In this document: in pieces, positions 28,827 to 38,133 of the stretch
Position numbering within the stretch: position 1 is the first letter of the stretch
How the letters are laid out: every line of letters begins with the position of its first letter
Assembly (NCBI RefSeq): GCF_000734895.2
Contig: NZ_CP011382.1
Span: forward strand, 3,760,700 to 3,824,699
Direction of reading: 5' to 3'
DNA: 64,000 nt
From: Calothrix sp. 336/3
GTDB lineage: Bacteria; Cyanobacteriota; Cyanobacteriia; Cyanobacteriales; Nostocaceae
The notes under the pieces: generated by a model
Told to the model about the DNA's origin: nothing
What the model saw: only the letters and a program-made list of their open reading frames with translations
Databases searched by the model: none
Translations under genes and position numbers: made by a program

Positions 28827-31703
28827 TTATGGTTTTTTAAAATTAACGTTCCAGGTGGATAGTTGTTTGGTAATCTCCGATATAGAAAAGGCAAAATTTC
28901 GCGCTTCACCTCTTCTGCCTCCATAAACTATACCTAAGAGCCGATTTTGCGAGTCAAGTACAGGACTGCCAGAGTAACCGGGCTTGATTATAGTTTCGGA
29001 TATTTCTAGTTGTTGTTTTTGATAGCTGCTAATTTTTCCTCGTACCGGAAACCATAATTGTTCTTCATTCCGTCGAGCAGAATGACCGATAATTTGCACG
29101 GGCATGACAGGGGTGATAGTGGTTGCAGAGATGGTTAGAGGTTGGATGTCTTCTGGCAGCTTGCCGCTAACTTCCAAGATGGCTAAATCGGGTGTATCTG
29201 TAGTAGTCATTTTGAACAGCTTGGCATTTCGCCGCATTCGCACCCGGTTTGCTGGTGGGGAACTGAAAAATTCTACCTGCATATTTTTACCTTCTTCTCT
29301 GCCGTCAAAAATGACATGACGACTGGTGAGGATGAGTATTCGGTTGGCTTCTCGGTGAATGACTACACCAGTACCAATCTCGGTTCCTTGACGTTCGCTA
29401 TTTAAAAATTCGGCAGTGATGAGTACCACAGAACGCTTGACGGGTAACATAGGGTCATTTTTCGGTAACCACTCCCGATCACTTTCTACACTGGCTAGTT
29501 TATTCTGTTGTTCAATCCATAACCTTCGTGCTTCTCTATTGTTGTTGCTGGCATAGATATAATCGGGGTCAAGAGCTTCTGATTTGTCGAAATAGTCTAT
29601 GGCTTGTTTCAGTTTTCCTTGTTCTTGGAATACTAAACCCAAGCCATTGTTAGCAGCAGTATGAGTAGTGGTAGGAGTTAGAGAAGTATCTTCTGGTAAT
29701 GTTAGGACTTTTTGGTAAGCGGCGATCGCTGGTTCTAGTTTCTTCTGGTCACTCAGGGCAACACCGAGATTGTTGTAGGCAGCAGCAAAGTTAGGGTTGA
29801 GTTGAATGGCTTTTTGGTAGGCGGCGATCGCTGGTTCTAGTTTCTTCTGGTCATATAGGGCATTGCCGAGATTGTTGTAAGCGTTGGCATCGTTAGGGTC
29901 GAGCTGTATGGCTTTTTGGTAGGCGGCGATCGCTGGTTCTAGTTTCTTCTGGTCATATAGGGCATTACCGAGACCATTGTAAGCAAAAGCAAAGTTAGGG
30001 TTGAGTTGTATGGCTTTTTGGAAGGCGGCGATCGCTGGTTCTAGTTTCTTCTGGTCATATAGGGCATTACCGAGACCATTGTAAGCAAAAGCAAAGTTAG
30101 GGTTGAGTTGTATGGCTTTTTGGAAGGCGGCGATCGCTGGTTCTAGTTTCTTCTGGTCATATAGGGCATTACCGAGACCATTGTAAGCAAAAGCAAAGTT
30201 AGGGTTGAGTTGTATGGCTTTTTGGAAGGCGGCGATCGCTGGTTCTAGTTTCTTCTGGTCATATAGGGCATTACCGAGACCATTGTAAGCAAAAGCAAAG
30301 TTAGGGTTGAGTTGTATGGCTTTTTGGAAGGCGGCGATCGCTGGTTCTAGTTTCTTCTGGTCATATAGGGCATTACCGAGACCATTGTAAGCAAAAGCAA
30401 AGTTAGGGTTGAGTTGTATGGCTTTTTGGAAGGCGGCGATCGCTGGTTCTAGTTTCTTCTGGTCATATAGGGCATTACCGAGACCATTGTAAGCAAAAGC
30501 AAAGTTAGGGTTGAGTTGTATGGCTTTTTGGAAGGCGGCGATCGCTGGTTCTAGTTTCTTCTGGTCATATAGGGCATTACCGAGACCATTGTAAGCAAAA
30601 GCAAAGTTAGGGTTGAGTTGTATGGCTTTTTGGAAGGCGGCGATCGCTGGTTCTAGTTTCTTCTGGTCATATAGGGCATTACCGAGACCATTGTAAGCAA
30701 AAGCAAAGTTAGGGTTGAGTTGTATGGCTTTTTGGAAGGCGGCGATCGCTGGTTCTAGTTTCTTCTGGTCATATAGGGCATTACCGAGACCATTGTAAGC
30801 AAAAGCAAAGTTAGGGTTGAGTTGTATGGCTTTTTGGAAGGCGGCGATCGCTGGTTCTAGTTTCTTCTGGTCATATAGGGCATTGCCGAGATTGTAGTAA
30901 GCAAAAGCAAAGTTAGGGTCGAGTTGAATGGCTTTTTGGTAGGCGGCAACTGCTGGTTCTAGTTTCTTCTGGTCATATAGGGCATTACCGAGACCATTGT
31001 AAGCAGCAGCAAAGTTAGGGTTGAGTTGTATGGCTTTTTGGAAGGCGGCAACTGCTGGTTCTAGTTTCTTCTGGTCATATAGGGCATTACCGAGACCATT
31101 GTAAGCAGCAGCAAAGTTAGGGTTGAGTTGTATGGCTTTTTGGAAGGCGGCGATCGCTGGTTCTAGTTTCTTCTGGTCTCTCAGGGCATTGCCGAGATTG
31201 TAGTAAGCAGCGGCATAGTTAGGGTCGAGTTGAATGGCTTTTTGGTAGGCGGCAACTGCTGGTTCTAGTTTCTTCTGGTCATATAGGGCATTACCGAGAC
31301 CATTGTAAGCAGCAGCTAAATTAGGGTTAATTTGCAAGGCTTTCTTGTGCTGTGCGATTCCCTCCTCTGGTTTCCCTTGAGCATTTAGCACATTACCTAT
31401 CCCAACATAAGCTTCTGCATCATTAAGGTTGAGTTGTAGTGCTTTCTGGTGCGCTGCTAATGCCTCATCTAATTTTCCCTGTCGCCGCAAAGCATTGCCC
31501 AAATTGTTATAAGCTTTACCATTGCTGGGTTCAAGCTGCAACACCTGCCGCCAAATCGTTTCTGCTTGGGAGTTATTACCCACCGATTCGGCGGCTTCGC
31601 CTTGTTTAAATAGTTGTTCTGTGGTGCTTTGAGCAACTACAAACCGGGGTGTCGTAGTTAGAGATAAAATGACTAATAAAGTAGTTAATATGCGGTCTCG
31701 CAT
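28827..31703 (-). CDS. Secreted TPR-repeat protein with C-terminal trypsin-like protease
   Basis: The 958-residue product has a signal peptide ([19 protein letters not shown]), about twenty TPR units (residues 30-740) and a trypsin-like domain (about 770-958). The catalytic triad is visible: His796 in LTSRHVIF, Asp839 in TPDLAILEV, Ser911 in GYSGSPVLD. It should act in the periplasm or at the cell surface. Nine or so consecutive TPR units ([20 protein letters not shown] then [14 protein letters not shown]) are near-identical at DNA level with a 102-bp period, pointing to recent unequal exchange. Each amplified unit carries one GCGATCGC. The copy number may vary between strains or be misassembled. 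It is first of a three-gene leftward set. Confidence 0.9.
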   Translation of the reverse strand: MRDRILTTLLVILSLTTTPRFVVAQSTTEQLFKQGEAAESVGNNSQAETIWRQVLQLEPSNGKAYNNLGNALRRQGKLDEALAAHQKALQLNLNDAEAYVGIGNVLNAQGKPEEGIAQHKKALQINPNLAAAYNGLGNALYDQKKLEPAVAAYQKAIQLDPNYAAAYYNLGNALRDQKKLEPAIAAFQKAIQLNPNFAAAYNGLGNALYDQKKLEPAVAAFQKAIQLNPNFAAAYNGLGNALYDQKKLEPAVAAYQKAIQLDPNFAFAYYNLGNALYDQKKLEPAIAAFQKAIQLNPNFAFAYNGLGNALYDQKKLEPAIAAFQKAIQLNPNFAFAYNGLGNALYDQKKLEPAIAAFQKAIQLNPNFAFAYNGLGNALYDQKKLEPAIAAFQKAIQLNPNFAFAYNGLGNALYDQKKLEPAIAAFQKAIQLNPNFAFAYNGLGNALYDQKKLEPAIAAFQKAIQLNPNFAFAYNGLGNALYDQKKLEPAIAAFQKAIQLNPNFAFAYNGLGNALYDQKKLEPAIAAFQKAIQLNPNFAFAYNGLGNALYDQKKLEPAIAAFQKAIQLNPNFAFAYNGLGNALYDQKKLEPAIAAYQKAIQLDPNDANAYNNLGNALYDQKKLEPAIAAYQKAIQLNPNFAAAYNNLGVALSDQKKLEPAIAAYQKVLTLPEDTSLTPTTTHTAANNGLGLVFQEQGKLKQAIDYFDKSEALDPDYIYASNNNREARRLWIEQQNKLASVESDREWLPKNDPMLPVKRSVVLITAEFLNSERQGTEIGTGVVIHREANRILILTSRHVIFDGREEGKNMQVEFFSSPPANRVRMRRNAKLFKMTTTDTPDLAILEVSGKLPEDIQPLTISATTITPVMPVQIIGHSARRNEEQLWFPVRGKISSYQKQQLEISETIIKPGYSGSPVLDSQNRLLGIVYGGRRGEARNFAFSISEITKQLSTWNVNFKKP
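29920..30880. repeat. Tandem 102-bp repeat array inside the TPR gene
   Basis: At least nine 102-base units repeat nearly without change across this span. Landmark ACCGAGACCATTGTAAGCAA recurs at about 29968, 30070, 30172, 30274, 30376, 30478, 30580, 30682 and 30784. One unit encodes exactly one 34-residue TPR motif, so gain or loss of units keeps the frame. The flanking older units have diverged, some carrying GGCAACTGCTGG where the amplified ones carry GGCGATCGCTGG. Confidence 0.95.
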
Positions 31704-32156
31704 AAAAATAATAATACTTTACTTAGGATTCTACTATAAATTACGTAAAAATACTGTCAAAAAAAGAAACCACAGACAAGCAGCGTAACGATAATTTACA
31801 AACTGCGATCGTAATTTGAGGTTTTGGCTTGAGTGCTTCTTGGTTGGGGTTGCAGTCATTTATCGCAGGCGTGCGATAGTTACAAGCTTGCTGCTAAGCT
31901 CGACTTTATCCATTTTTCAGAAACCCTTAAATCCGACGCTGAAACCATTGCAAGACAATAGTTTGAGTTTTTGGATTTGAGCACAAATCTTTGACATAGA
32001 AAAAGTATTTGCCAAAAAAACAGGATTTTTGCCGGATAAGGAAGGCTAAGTTCTCAATTTTGGATAAAGTCGAGCTAAGAGGATGTTTGAAAAGTTTTGG
32101 AAAGTATAAATTGTCATTATAAGTATTTATGTAGATAGTGCAACTTGCTGGAAGTA
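31704..32156. other. Intergenic region holding an element and a toxin remnant
   Basis: The region upstream of the TPR gene is AT-rich, with a poly-A stretch near 31758. It is partly occupied by a MITE-like element (31896-32076) inserted in a decayed toxin gene; both are reported separately. Confidence 0.5.
31896..32076. mobile_element. MITE-like element interrupting the vapC-type remnant
   Basis: Inverted repeats of 16 bases bound the element: AGCTCGACTTTATCCA near 31897-31912 and TGGATAAAGTCGAGCT at 32061-32076. The size is about 180 bases and no transposase is encoded. On the right it abuts the first 30 codons of a PIN-type toxin gene. No target duplication is clear. Confidence 0.65.
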
Positions 32157-32169
32157 TTAGCTGTCCCAT
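32077..32169 (-). pseudogene. VapC-like PIN toxin, truncated remnant
   Basis: The ATG complement at 32167-32169 overlaps the end of the antitoxin gene by 13 bases, the layout of a toxin-antitoxin operon. The peptide begins MGQLILPASCTIYINTYN, which resembles the start of cyanobacterial VapC toxins (MGQLxLPxSGxVYLDTN). The first catalytic Asp of the DTN motif is replaced (INT), and after about 30 residues the frame runs into the inverted repeat of a mobile element. The remainder of the PIN domain was not found downstream. I call it a dead toxin gene; the similarity is from memory of the family, not a search. Confidence 0.55.
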
Positions 32170-32396
32170 GATGCACGTTCTTTTTGTAGTTGCTTATCTA
32201 TATCCTCAGCTGTTCGAGAAGAGTGTCTGGTGCGACTTACTTCTATAATGTCCAGTACAGAACGGCGTTTTGGTTCGGCTTTTTCTGGCAAAATTACAAA
32301 TACATCAACACTATCCCCAATCTCAGCTTCGGGAATTTCAATTTCTATTTTGTTTCCTGGTAAAACTTTCGTTGTGATACGTAAAGCTGGTTGCAT
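32157..32396 (-). CDS. Antitoxin-like protein, partner of a decayed VapC-type toxin
   Basis: The 79-residue product starts MQPALRITTKVLPGNKIEIE and continues IPEAEIGDSVDVFVILPEKA, a beta-rich N-terminal part of the type seen in cyanobacterial VapB-like antitoxins. The C-terminal half is charged and should be unfolded until toxin binds (RTAEDIDKQLQKERASWDS). It is intact with a GAGGGAAAA ribosome-binding site, and its stop overlaps the start of the toxin remnant. With the toxin broken it would be an orphan antitoxin that might still neutralise relatives elsewhere in the genome. Confidence 0.65.
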   Translation of the reverse strand: MQPALRITTKVLPGNKIEIEIPEAEIGDSVDVFVILPEKAEPKRRSVLDIIEVSRTRHSSRTAEDIDKQLQKERASWDS

Positions 32397-32533
32397 AGTT
32401 TTCCCTCAATATCTATTAATACTGTAGGCGAGATTTTTGTACACATCTGCTCAGTTTTTGAGGAATTTTGGCTGCCAATCGTTTTTGCTGATATTCCTCA
32501 GCCAAATTTATTCAATTTCAAAATCTGGGGTGA

Positions 32534-33454
32534 TTATTTTGCTGGAATGGAGGTCATTTCGACTATTTTTATCGGTAAAATTAGGGCACCACTTTGCAGC
32601 TGGGTAGCTAAATTTTTGGCTGTGTCGGATGTGAAATCCCCCGAAATTTCTGCTGCACCACCCATAATTCCTTTATCGGCATAGTGAGATGACACAAAAG
32701 GGGAACTAATAATTTTTCCATCAACAAAAATACCAACTGCCCTTCCCGTACCAGCTAATTCTTTGGTGATTTGGGCAAATGATTTACTTCCCTCCTCATC
32801 GAATTGAATTGCCACTACCCAACTTTCACTTGGATCTGCTTGACTGGAGGAGGCATCTTTGATATTTCTACTGGTAAGGGGCGGTTGGTGGGATTGAAAT
32901 AATTGGGATAGGGCTAATTCATTTTTTTCGAGCGCTTCTGAAGTTTGGATAATGGTATTTTTATTTTTTTGGGGATTATTGAGCAATCGCTGTCGATCAG
33001 TTTCCAGTTGTGTGCGAGTTTGCATTAGTTGGGAAAGTTGTTTTTCGGTTCCCAGCTTTTGTTTTTTCATTTCCAAGAAACCGGAGCTTTCCAAGATGCT
33101 GGCAACACGATCCGGTGTTTTTTCACCCCCAACTTGAATTAATAGGCGGTTTTTTCCTTGAATTTTGACGATCGCCTCGGAAATACCCAATCCTTGGATG
33201 CGATTTTCAATGGTTTGTTTAATTGCTTGTAAATCTCGATCGGTAATCTTGGGTACGGATGGGGTGGTTTGTACCTCCACAACTAATTGGGAACCGTTTT
33301 TAATTTCTGTAATTTTTGGTTTTGCCTTTGTTGAGATATTTGGCTTTGGGGTATTTTGTGATTGAGTTATATTTGGACAACCTGCCAATGGAAGTGCGAT
33401 CGCTATTAGGGATATCCAGGTTATTGGGCGAAAAATGGTTATTTCACTGGGCAT
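32534..33454 (-). CDS. Lipoprotein with SecD head (P1)-like domain
   Basis: The 306-residue product has a lipoprotein signal with lipobox LAGC (Cys26). The body resembles the periplasmic head of SecD: QAIKQTIENRIQGLGISEAI and VKIQGKNRLLIQVGGEKTPD near residues 78-115, then ESSGFLEMKKQKLGTEKQ, and later VVAIQFDEEGSKSFAQIT, GRAVGIFVDGKIISSPFVSS and AEISGDFTSDTAKNLATQLQ. In SecD these elements precede six membrane helices; here the protein stops after LPIKIVEMTSIPAK and has none. It may be a stand-alone chaperone-like relative of SecD. It lies alone, downstream of lepA on the same strand by 142 bases. Confidence 0.78.
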   Translation of the reverse strand: MPSEITIFRPITWISLIAIALPLAGCPNITQSQNTPKPNISTKAKPKITEIKNGSQLVVEVQTTPSVPKITDRDLQAIKQTIENRIQGLGISEAIVKIQGKNRLLIQVGGEKTPDRVASILESSGFLEMKKQKLGTEKQLSQLMQTRTQLETDRQRLLNNPQKNKNTIIQTSEALEKNELALSQLFQSHQPPLTSRNIKDASSSQADPSESWVVAIQFDEEGSKSFAQITKELAGTGRAVGIFVDGKIISSPFVSSHYADKGIMGGAAEISGDFTSDTAKNLATQLQSGALILPIKIVEMTSIPAK

Positions 33455-33552
33455 TTTAAACTTATTTTCTGAAAAATAATCACAAGTGACTCATTAGGCG
33501 ATCGCGAACCGTAGGTTTATCGCTATTCAACTACCATCCAATAAAATATTCA

Positions 33553-33572
33553 AGACGCGATATTTCGCGTCT
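33553..33572. terminator. GACGCGA hairpin downstream of lepA
   Basis: AGACGCGA and TCGCGTCT pair around TATT. It lies 25 bases past the lepA stop and is followed on the minus strand by an AT-rich stretch. This GACGCGAxxxTCGCGTC hairpin is a familiar dispersed repeat in filamentous cyanobacteria, so it may be both a repeat copy and a terminator. Confidence 0.5.
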
Positions 33573-33596
33573 CTACAAAGAATACAGCTAGATAGC

Positions 33597-35408
33597 TTAC
33601 TGCTGGTCTAATCGCAACACAGCCATAAATGCTTCCTGGGGTACATCCACCGTACCAACCGCTTTCATCCGCTTCTTACCCTTCGCTTGTTTCTGCAAGA
33701 GTTTCTTCTTCCGGCTAATATCCCCACCGTAACACTTCGCTAATACATCCTTACGCAGTGCAGGAATATGTTCACTAGCAATTACCTTAGTACCAATAGA
33801 TGCTTGAATGGGAACCTTAAATTGGTGACGGGGAATTAACTCCTTGAGTTTTTCTGCCATCGAACGACCGACACCATAGGCTTTATCACGATGTACAATC
33901 ATTGCCAGAGAATCCACTGGATCCCCATTAATCATAATGTCCAGTTTCACCAAGGGATTTTCTCGATAGCCAATCAGGTTATATTCCATACTGGCATAAC
34001 CGCGCGATCGCGACTTCATTTGGTCGAAGAAATCAGTCACTACCTCAGCTAAAGGCAATTCATAAGTTAGAGTAGTTCGCCCTTGGGTTAAGTATTTCAT
34101 GTCTTTGAAAATACCTCGGCGATTCTGAGATAACTCCATCAAAGTACCCACATAAGCTTCTGGGGTAATCATTTCTACCTTGACGTAGGGTTCCTCAATT
34201 TTCTCCCGTTCATTGGGAGATGGCAGGTGACTGGGATTATCAATATAAAGTTCTTCTCCTTTGAGAGTCGTCACCTTATAAACTACCGAAGGAGCAGTGA
34301 TAATCAAGTCAAGATTATACTCCCGCTCTAAGCGCTCTTGGACAATTTCCATGTGTAATAGTCCCAAGAAACCACAACGGAAGCCAAAACCCATCGCACT
34401 AGAAGTTTCTGGCTCAAAATGTAATGCTGCGTCATTTAGGCTCAATTTGTCCAGCGCTTCCCGCAAATCTTCAAATTGATCGGCATCAATGGGAAACATG
34501 CCACAAAATACCATCGGATTGGCTTCTGTATAACCGGGCAAGGGTTCTGAAGCTTTTTTTGCCACCAAAGTAATGGTATCACCCACCCTCGCGTCAGCAA
34601 CTGCTTTAATCGCAGCAGAGAAATAACCTACTTCCCCTGCATGTAGTTCTTCTACAGGTTTTTGGTTAGGAGAGAGAACACCCAACTCATCTATCTGATA
34701 TTCCTTACCCGATGCCATCAAATAGACTTTATCACCCTTCTTGACAGTGCCGTCCATGACTCGGAAATAGACAATTACACCTCGGTAACTGTCATAATAA
34801 CTGTCAAAAATCAGTGCCCTGAGGGAATCATTAACTGTATTTTTAGGTGGTGGTACAAGTTCAACGATCGCCTCTAAAATCTCACTTACGCCAATACCTT
34901 CCTTGGCAGAAGCAAGAATTGCCCCACTACAATCTAAACCAATGATTTCTTCAATCTCACCTGCCACGCGATCGGGTTCTGCTCCCGGCAAATCGATTTT
35001 ATTCAGTACAGGGATGATTTCCAGATTATGCTCTAATGCCAAGTAAACATTCGCCAGGGTTTGTGCTTCTACCCCCTGGGAAGCATCTACCACCAGCAGC
35101 GCTCCCTCACAAGCAGCTAGACTGCGGGATACTTCATAGGAAAAATCTACGTGACCAGGTGTATCAATTAAGTTCAAAACATATTGTTGACCATCTTTCC
35201 CTGTATAATTCATCCGGGCGGCTTGCAGCTTAATCGTAATGCCCCGCTCCCGTTCTAAGTCCATATTGTCAAGAAACTGTTCCTTCATCTGCCGCCCGTC
35301 AACTGTGCCAGTGACTTGCAGCAAGCGGTCAGCCAAGGTAGATTTACCATGGTCAATGTGAGCAATAATACAGAAATTGCGAATGCGAGCTGCGGGAACG
35401 TCAGTCAT
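33597..35408 (-). CDS. lepA: Elongation factor 4 (LepA)
   Basis: EF4 is a ribosome-bound GTPase that acts on stalled or mistranslocated ribosomes. The 603-residue product has G1 [15 protein letters not shown] near residue 16, effector-region [14 protein letters not shown]3 [12 protein letters not shown] near 83, and G4 NKIDLPGA near 136. The EF4-specific C-terminal domain is present ([20 protein letters not shown] and [19 protein letters not shown]). The length is normal and nothing is missing. Confidence 0.97.
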   Translation of the reverse strand: MTDVPAARIRNFCIIAHIDHGKSTLADRLLQVTGTVDGRQMKEQFLDNMDLERERGITIKLQAARMNYTGKDGQQYVLNLIDTPGHVDFSYEVSRSLAACEGALLVVDASQGVEAQTLANVYLALEHNLEIIPVLNKIDLPGAEPDRVAGEIEEIIGLDCSGAILASAKEGIGVSEILEAIVELVPPPKNTVNDSLRALIFDSYYDSYRGVIVYFRVMDGTVKKGDKVYLMASGKEYQIDELGVLSPNQKPVEELHAGEVGYFSAAIKAVADARVGDTITLVAKKASEPLPGYTEANPMVFCGMFPIDADQFEDLREALDKLSLNDAALHFEPETSSAMGFGFRCGFLGLLHMEIVQERLEREYNLDLIITAPSVVYKVTTLKGEELYIDNPSHLPSPNEREKIEEPYVKVEMITPEAYVGTLMELSQNRRGIFKDMKYLTQGRTTLTYELPLAEVVTDFFDQMKSRSRGYASMEYNLIGYRENPLVKLDIMINGDPVDSLAMIVHRDKAYGVGRSMAEKLKELIPRHQFKVPIQASIGTKVIASEHIPALRKDVLAKCYGGDISRKKKLLQKQAKGKKRMKAVGTVDVPQEAFMAVLRLDQQ

Positions 35409-35923
35409 AAGTATTTCTTTGCTAGAGCAGCAACCAAAAGTTTATATAGCAATATACTTCACGTATTTTAATGCTTTCTGAGCGGAAGAGAGTGATTTAT
35501 CAATAAGTCATCTCCCTAAGAAACTGTGGGTGGTGCATGGAGACTACATTGAGTCATTAAAGGTGAGAATGGTCTTAGGGCATAGGTCATTAAGCTATGG
35601 AGATAGAATCAATAACATCTTATCTGTCATCCTTTCAGGGTCTGTTCTCCATCAGAGCATCCAGAAATCTCCTCCATGAGCATCAGAATACATGCTCTGC
35701 GATAGATTCTGATACGTGAAGAAATCTTGTTGAATATCCGTAATATCCGTAAACTCTATTCAGGAATTGATTCCTCTGCATCCCCCTCCCTTAAGCTTTG
35801 ACTAATGAGCGTACAATAATCAAAGTGCAAATGTAGACTTGTGGGTAGATAATTTCCGTAATATTGCCCTGATGTGAGAATAAAGTAGTTTACACAACCT
35901 TTGTAAAACAATTTAGTGAGTAT
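35409..35923. other. Intergenic region upstream of lepA
   Basis: This 515-base spacer lies between divergent genes. An eight-base inverted repeat (ATCAGAAT / ATTCTGAT) falls near 35682-35712 and a short direct repeat AATATCCGT near 35734-35752. No gene is seen. Confidence 0.35.
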
Positions 35924-36169
35924 ATGAATCCTATGAATATGCAAGAAAAGTCTACCAATGTAGAAAAAAGGCTTAATGATAAGGTGGAAATGACAGTCCG
36001 TCTAGATTCTGAGTTAGTAGAGCAAATACATCACCTGACCAACGATCCGAGCAAGGTAATTGAGGTGGCAATTCGTCAGTGGTTGCGGGGAGAAACCTAT
36101 CGAGATGATGAATTAACTCGTAACCCTAGACGGACTCAAGTACCGCCACGGGGAGAGTGGAATGATTAG
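35924..36169 (+). CDS. Ribbon-helix-helix-like small protein
   Basis: The 81-residue product contains VEMTVRLDSELVEQIHHLTN then DPSKVIEVAIRQWLRG (residues 22-57), the strand-helix-helix pattern of CopG/CcdA-type DNA-binding proteins. The C-terminal part is charged and ends in PRRTQVPPRGEWND. Such proteins are often antitoxins or small repressors, but no toxin gene is next to it: the following gene is a histidine kinase 215 bases on. A second ATG four codons in is possible as start. Confidence 0.6.
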   Translation: MNPMNMQEKSTNVEKRLNDKVEMTVRLDSELVEQIHHLTNDPSKVIEVAIRQWLRGETYRDDELTRNPRRTQVPPRGEWND

Positions 36170-36384
36170 TATGGAACTGTAGGCGATTTTTGGCAAACCT
36201 GCCTATGTTTAAACTTTCCCCCATTACCTTGCTAGGCATAAAATAATTAAGAAAATCTCAAATTTTGGAGCGACATCTCTCAAAACGCAGAAATTACTTG
36301 ATAAAAGTCTATGTAAATCAACAAAGATGTAAAATTTTATGCCAAACTTGAGGCAACAATCATCAAGGTGTTTTTGGTTGCCGA

Positions 36385-38127
36385 ATGTTTGATCCAACTC
36401 GAGTCATGAGTATTGCTGCTAACTCCCCCCTGCTAAATCTTGTGTCTGAGAATCCGGAAACTGTTACTGGTGGAACTGATGGCTCGTTGGCGAATTTAGG
36501 AGCCGAGTTATTGTATACCCAGGATAGCGCTGGGCGATACTTGACATTTTATTGGCAAAACGGTTCTAAATTGGGGTTTCATCCGGAAGAGGTACTGACT
36601 CAAGGCAGTGCGATTTTTGCACCTGTCGATCAAGCTGCCTATACCGAAAAGTTACAGCGTGTTCTCAGTAATTTAATGCCAGAGAAGTGCCAATCTTGGT
36701 TTCACTGGCAGCAGCATTTATTGGAATTGGAGTTGACTATTTGTCCGATTATTCCCCAATTGGGAGTTGCTGCTACCCAGGTATTGGTGATGGGTAGGTT
36801 AATGCAAATTAGGGGTGATAGTGATGGAAGTACATGTTTCACGCATCCTGTGCTGTCAGATTTAGAACTGACTTTGCGTTCACAGCAACACCGACAAATA
36901 GTTAATGAAATTACCAGAAATATCCGCCGGACACTGAATTGGGATATTATTTGGCAGCAAACGGTGGATAGTTTAGGGTCGGCATTACAGTTACCTCGCT
37001 GTATAATTTGTCCCTATCCAGCAAGGGAAGATAGTTTATATGTGATTGCTGAATATCGTCAGTCATCTTTAAGTTCAATGTTGGGCTTAGATATTGGGAT
37101 GACAGAGGAGCCAGCTTTTGCAGAAGCACTGAGGACATTACAGCCGATTGTGCTGGAAAAACCATCCTTACCCCAACTCCAGGGACAAAAAATTTTAGTG
37201 GTAGCAACCTGCTACCAAGATAAACCGAATGGGTTAATTGCGATCGCGCTTTGTGATGCATCTTGTCAAATTGCCAAGGAAGAATTGGAGTTAGCCAAGG
37301 AAGTTGCTGATCAGTTAGGAACGGCGATCGCCCACGCAACTCTCTATAAGGAATTAGAAATCGCTCGACAGCAAGCAGAAGATGCTTCTCGTCTCAAGAG
37401 TGAATTTCTGGCTAATGTTTCCCATGAGTTAAGAACACCTCTAAATGGGATGATTGGTTTTTTGAAATTGATTATCGATGGTGTCATTGACGAGCCAGAG
37501 GAACAGGCAGAATTTATTCAAGAAGCGCACAAATCATCCCTGCATCTCCTGGATATTATTGGTGACTTATTAGATTTTGCCAAAATCGAAGCCGGTAAAA
37601 TGGACTTAGACTTTAGGCAACTGAGTCTGGCTGATTTGTTCCAGGATGTGGGTAACTTTATGCGGTTACAAGCAGAACAGCGTCGGCTGAGTTTTCAGAT
37701 GCAGCTACCGGAAATTACTGATGAAATTTTGGTTTACGGTGACTACCAACGTCTGAAACAAGTGATGTTAAACCTAATTGGTAATGCGATTAAATTTACC
37801 CATGAAGGTGGTATCACAGTTAGTGCTGACGTGGTGAAGAAGAAAGTCTGTTTCCAAGAGCAGGAATTTCCGGGTTTAGTTCGAGTCAGAGTCGCAGATA
37901 CAGGTATCGGCGTTTCCCTAGACAAACAAGATAAGCTCTTTCAACTATTTTCCCAGGTGGATGGTTCTCGGACACGCCAATATGGTGGTACCGGTTTAGG
38001 ATTAGCGATTTCCCAAAAACTTGTGGAAGCCATGGGTGGTGAGGTACATTTCTATAGTTTAGGGGAAGGACTAGGTTCTACTGTCACCTTTACTGTACCC
38101 TTGTATCAACAGCCTGTAATGATTTAG
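36385..38127 (+). CDS. Sensor histidine kinase with PAS-like and GAF domains
   Basis: The 580-residue product has an N-terminal PAS-like region (RYLTFYWQNGSKLGFHPEEV near residue 50), a GAF domain (about 175-320, with LNWDIIWQQTVDSLGSALQL) and a kinase core. The phosphoacceptor is His347 in NVSHELRTPLNGMIGF. N-box VMLNLIGNAIKFTHEGG, G1 VADTGIGV, F-box and G2 GGTGLGLAISQKLVEAMGG are all present. It has no membrane helix and no receiver domain, so it is a soluble sensor whose response regulator lies elsewhere. It abuts the ABC permease gene, seven bases away, suggesting cotranscription and a role in sensing metal or cofactor status; that is inference. Confidence 0.9.
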   Translation: MFDPTRVMSIAANSPLLNLVSENPETVTGGTDGSLANLGAELLYTQDSAGRYLTFYWQNGSKLGFHPEEVLTQGSAIFAPVDQAAYTEKLQRVLSNLMPEKCQSWFHWQQHLLELELTICPIIPQLGVAATQVLVMGRLMQIRGDSDGSTCFTHPVLSDLELTLRSQQHRQIVNEITRNIRRTLNWDIIWQQTVDSLGSALQLPRCIICPYPAREDSLYVIAEYRQSSLSSMLGLDIGMTEEPAFAEALRTLQPIVLEKPSLPQLQGQKILVVATCYQDKPNGLIAIALCDASCQIAKEELELAKEVADQLGTAIAHATLYKELEIARQQAEDASRLKSEFLANVSHELRTPLNGMIGFLKLIIDGVIDEPEEQAEFIQEAHKSSLHLLDIIGDLLDFAKIEAGKMDLDFRQLSLADLFQDVGNFMRLQAEQRRLSFQMQLPEITDEILVYGDYQRLKQVMLNLIGNAIKFTHEGGITVSADVVKKKVCFQEQEFPGLVRVRVADTGIGVSLDKQDKLFQLFSQVDGSRTRQYGGTGLGLAISQKLVEAMGGEVHFYSLGEGLGSTVTFTVPLYQQPVMI

Positions 38128-38133
38128 TTGTTC

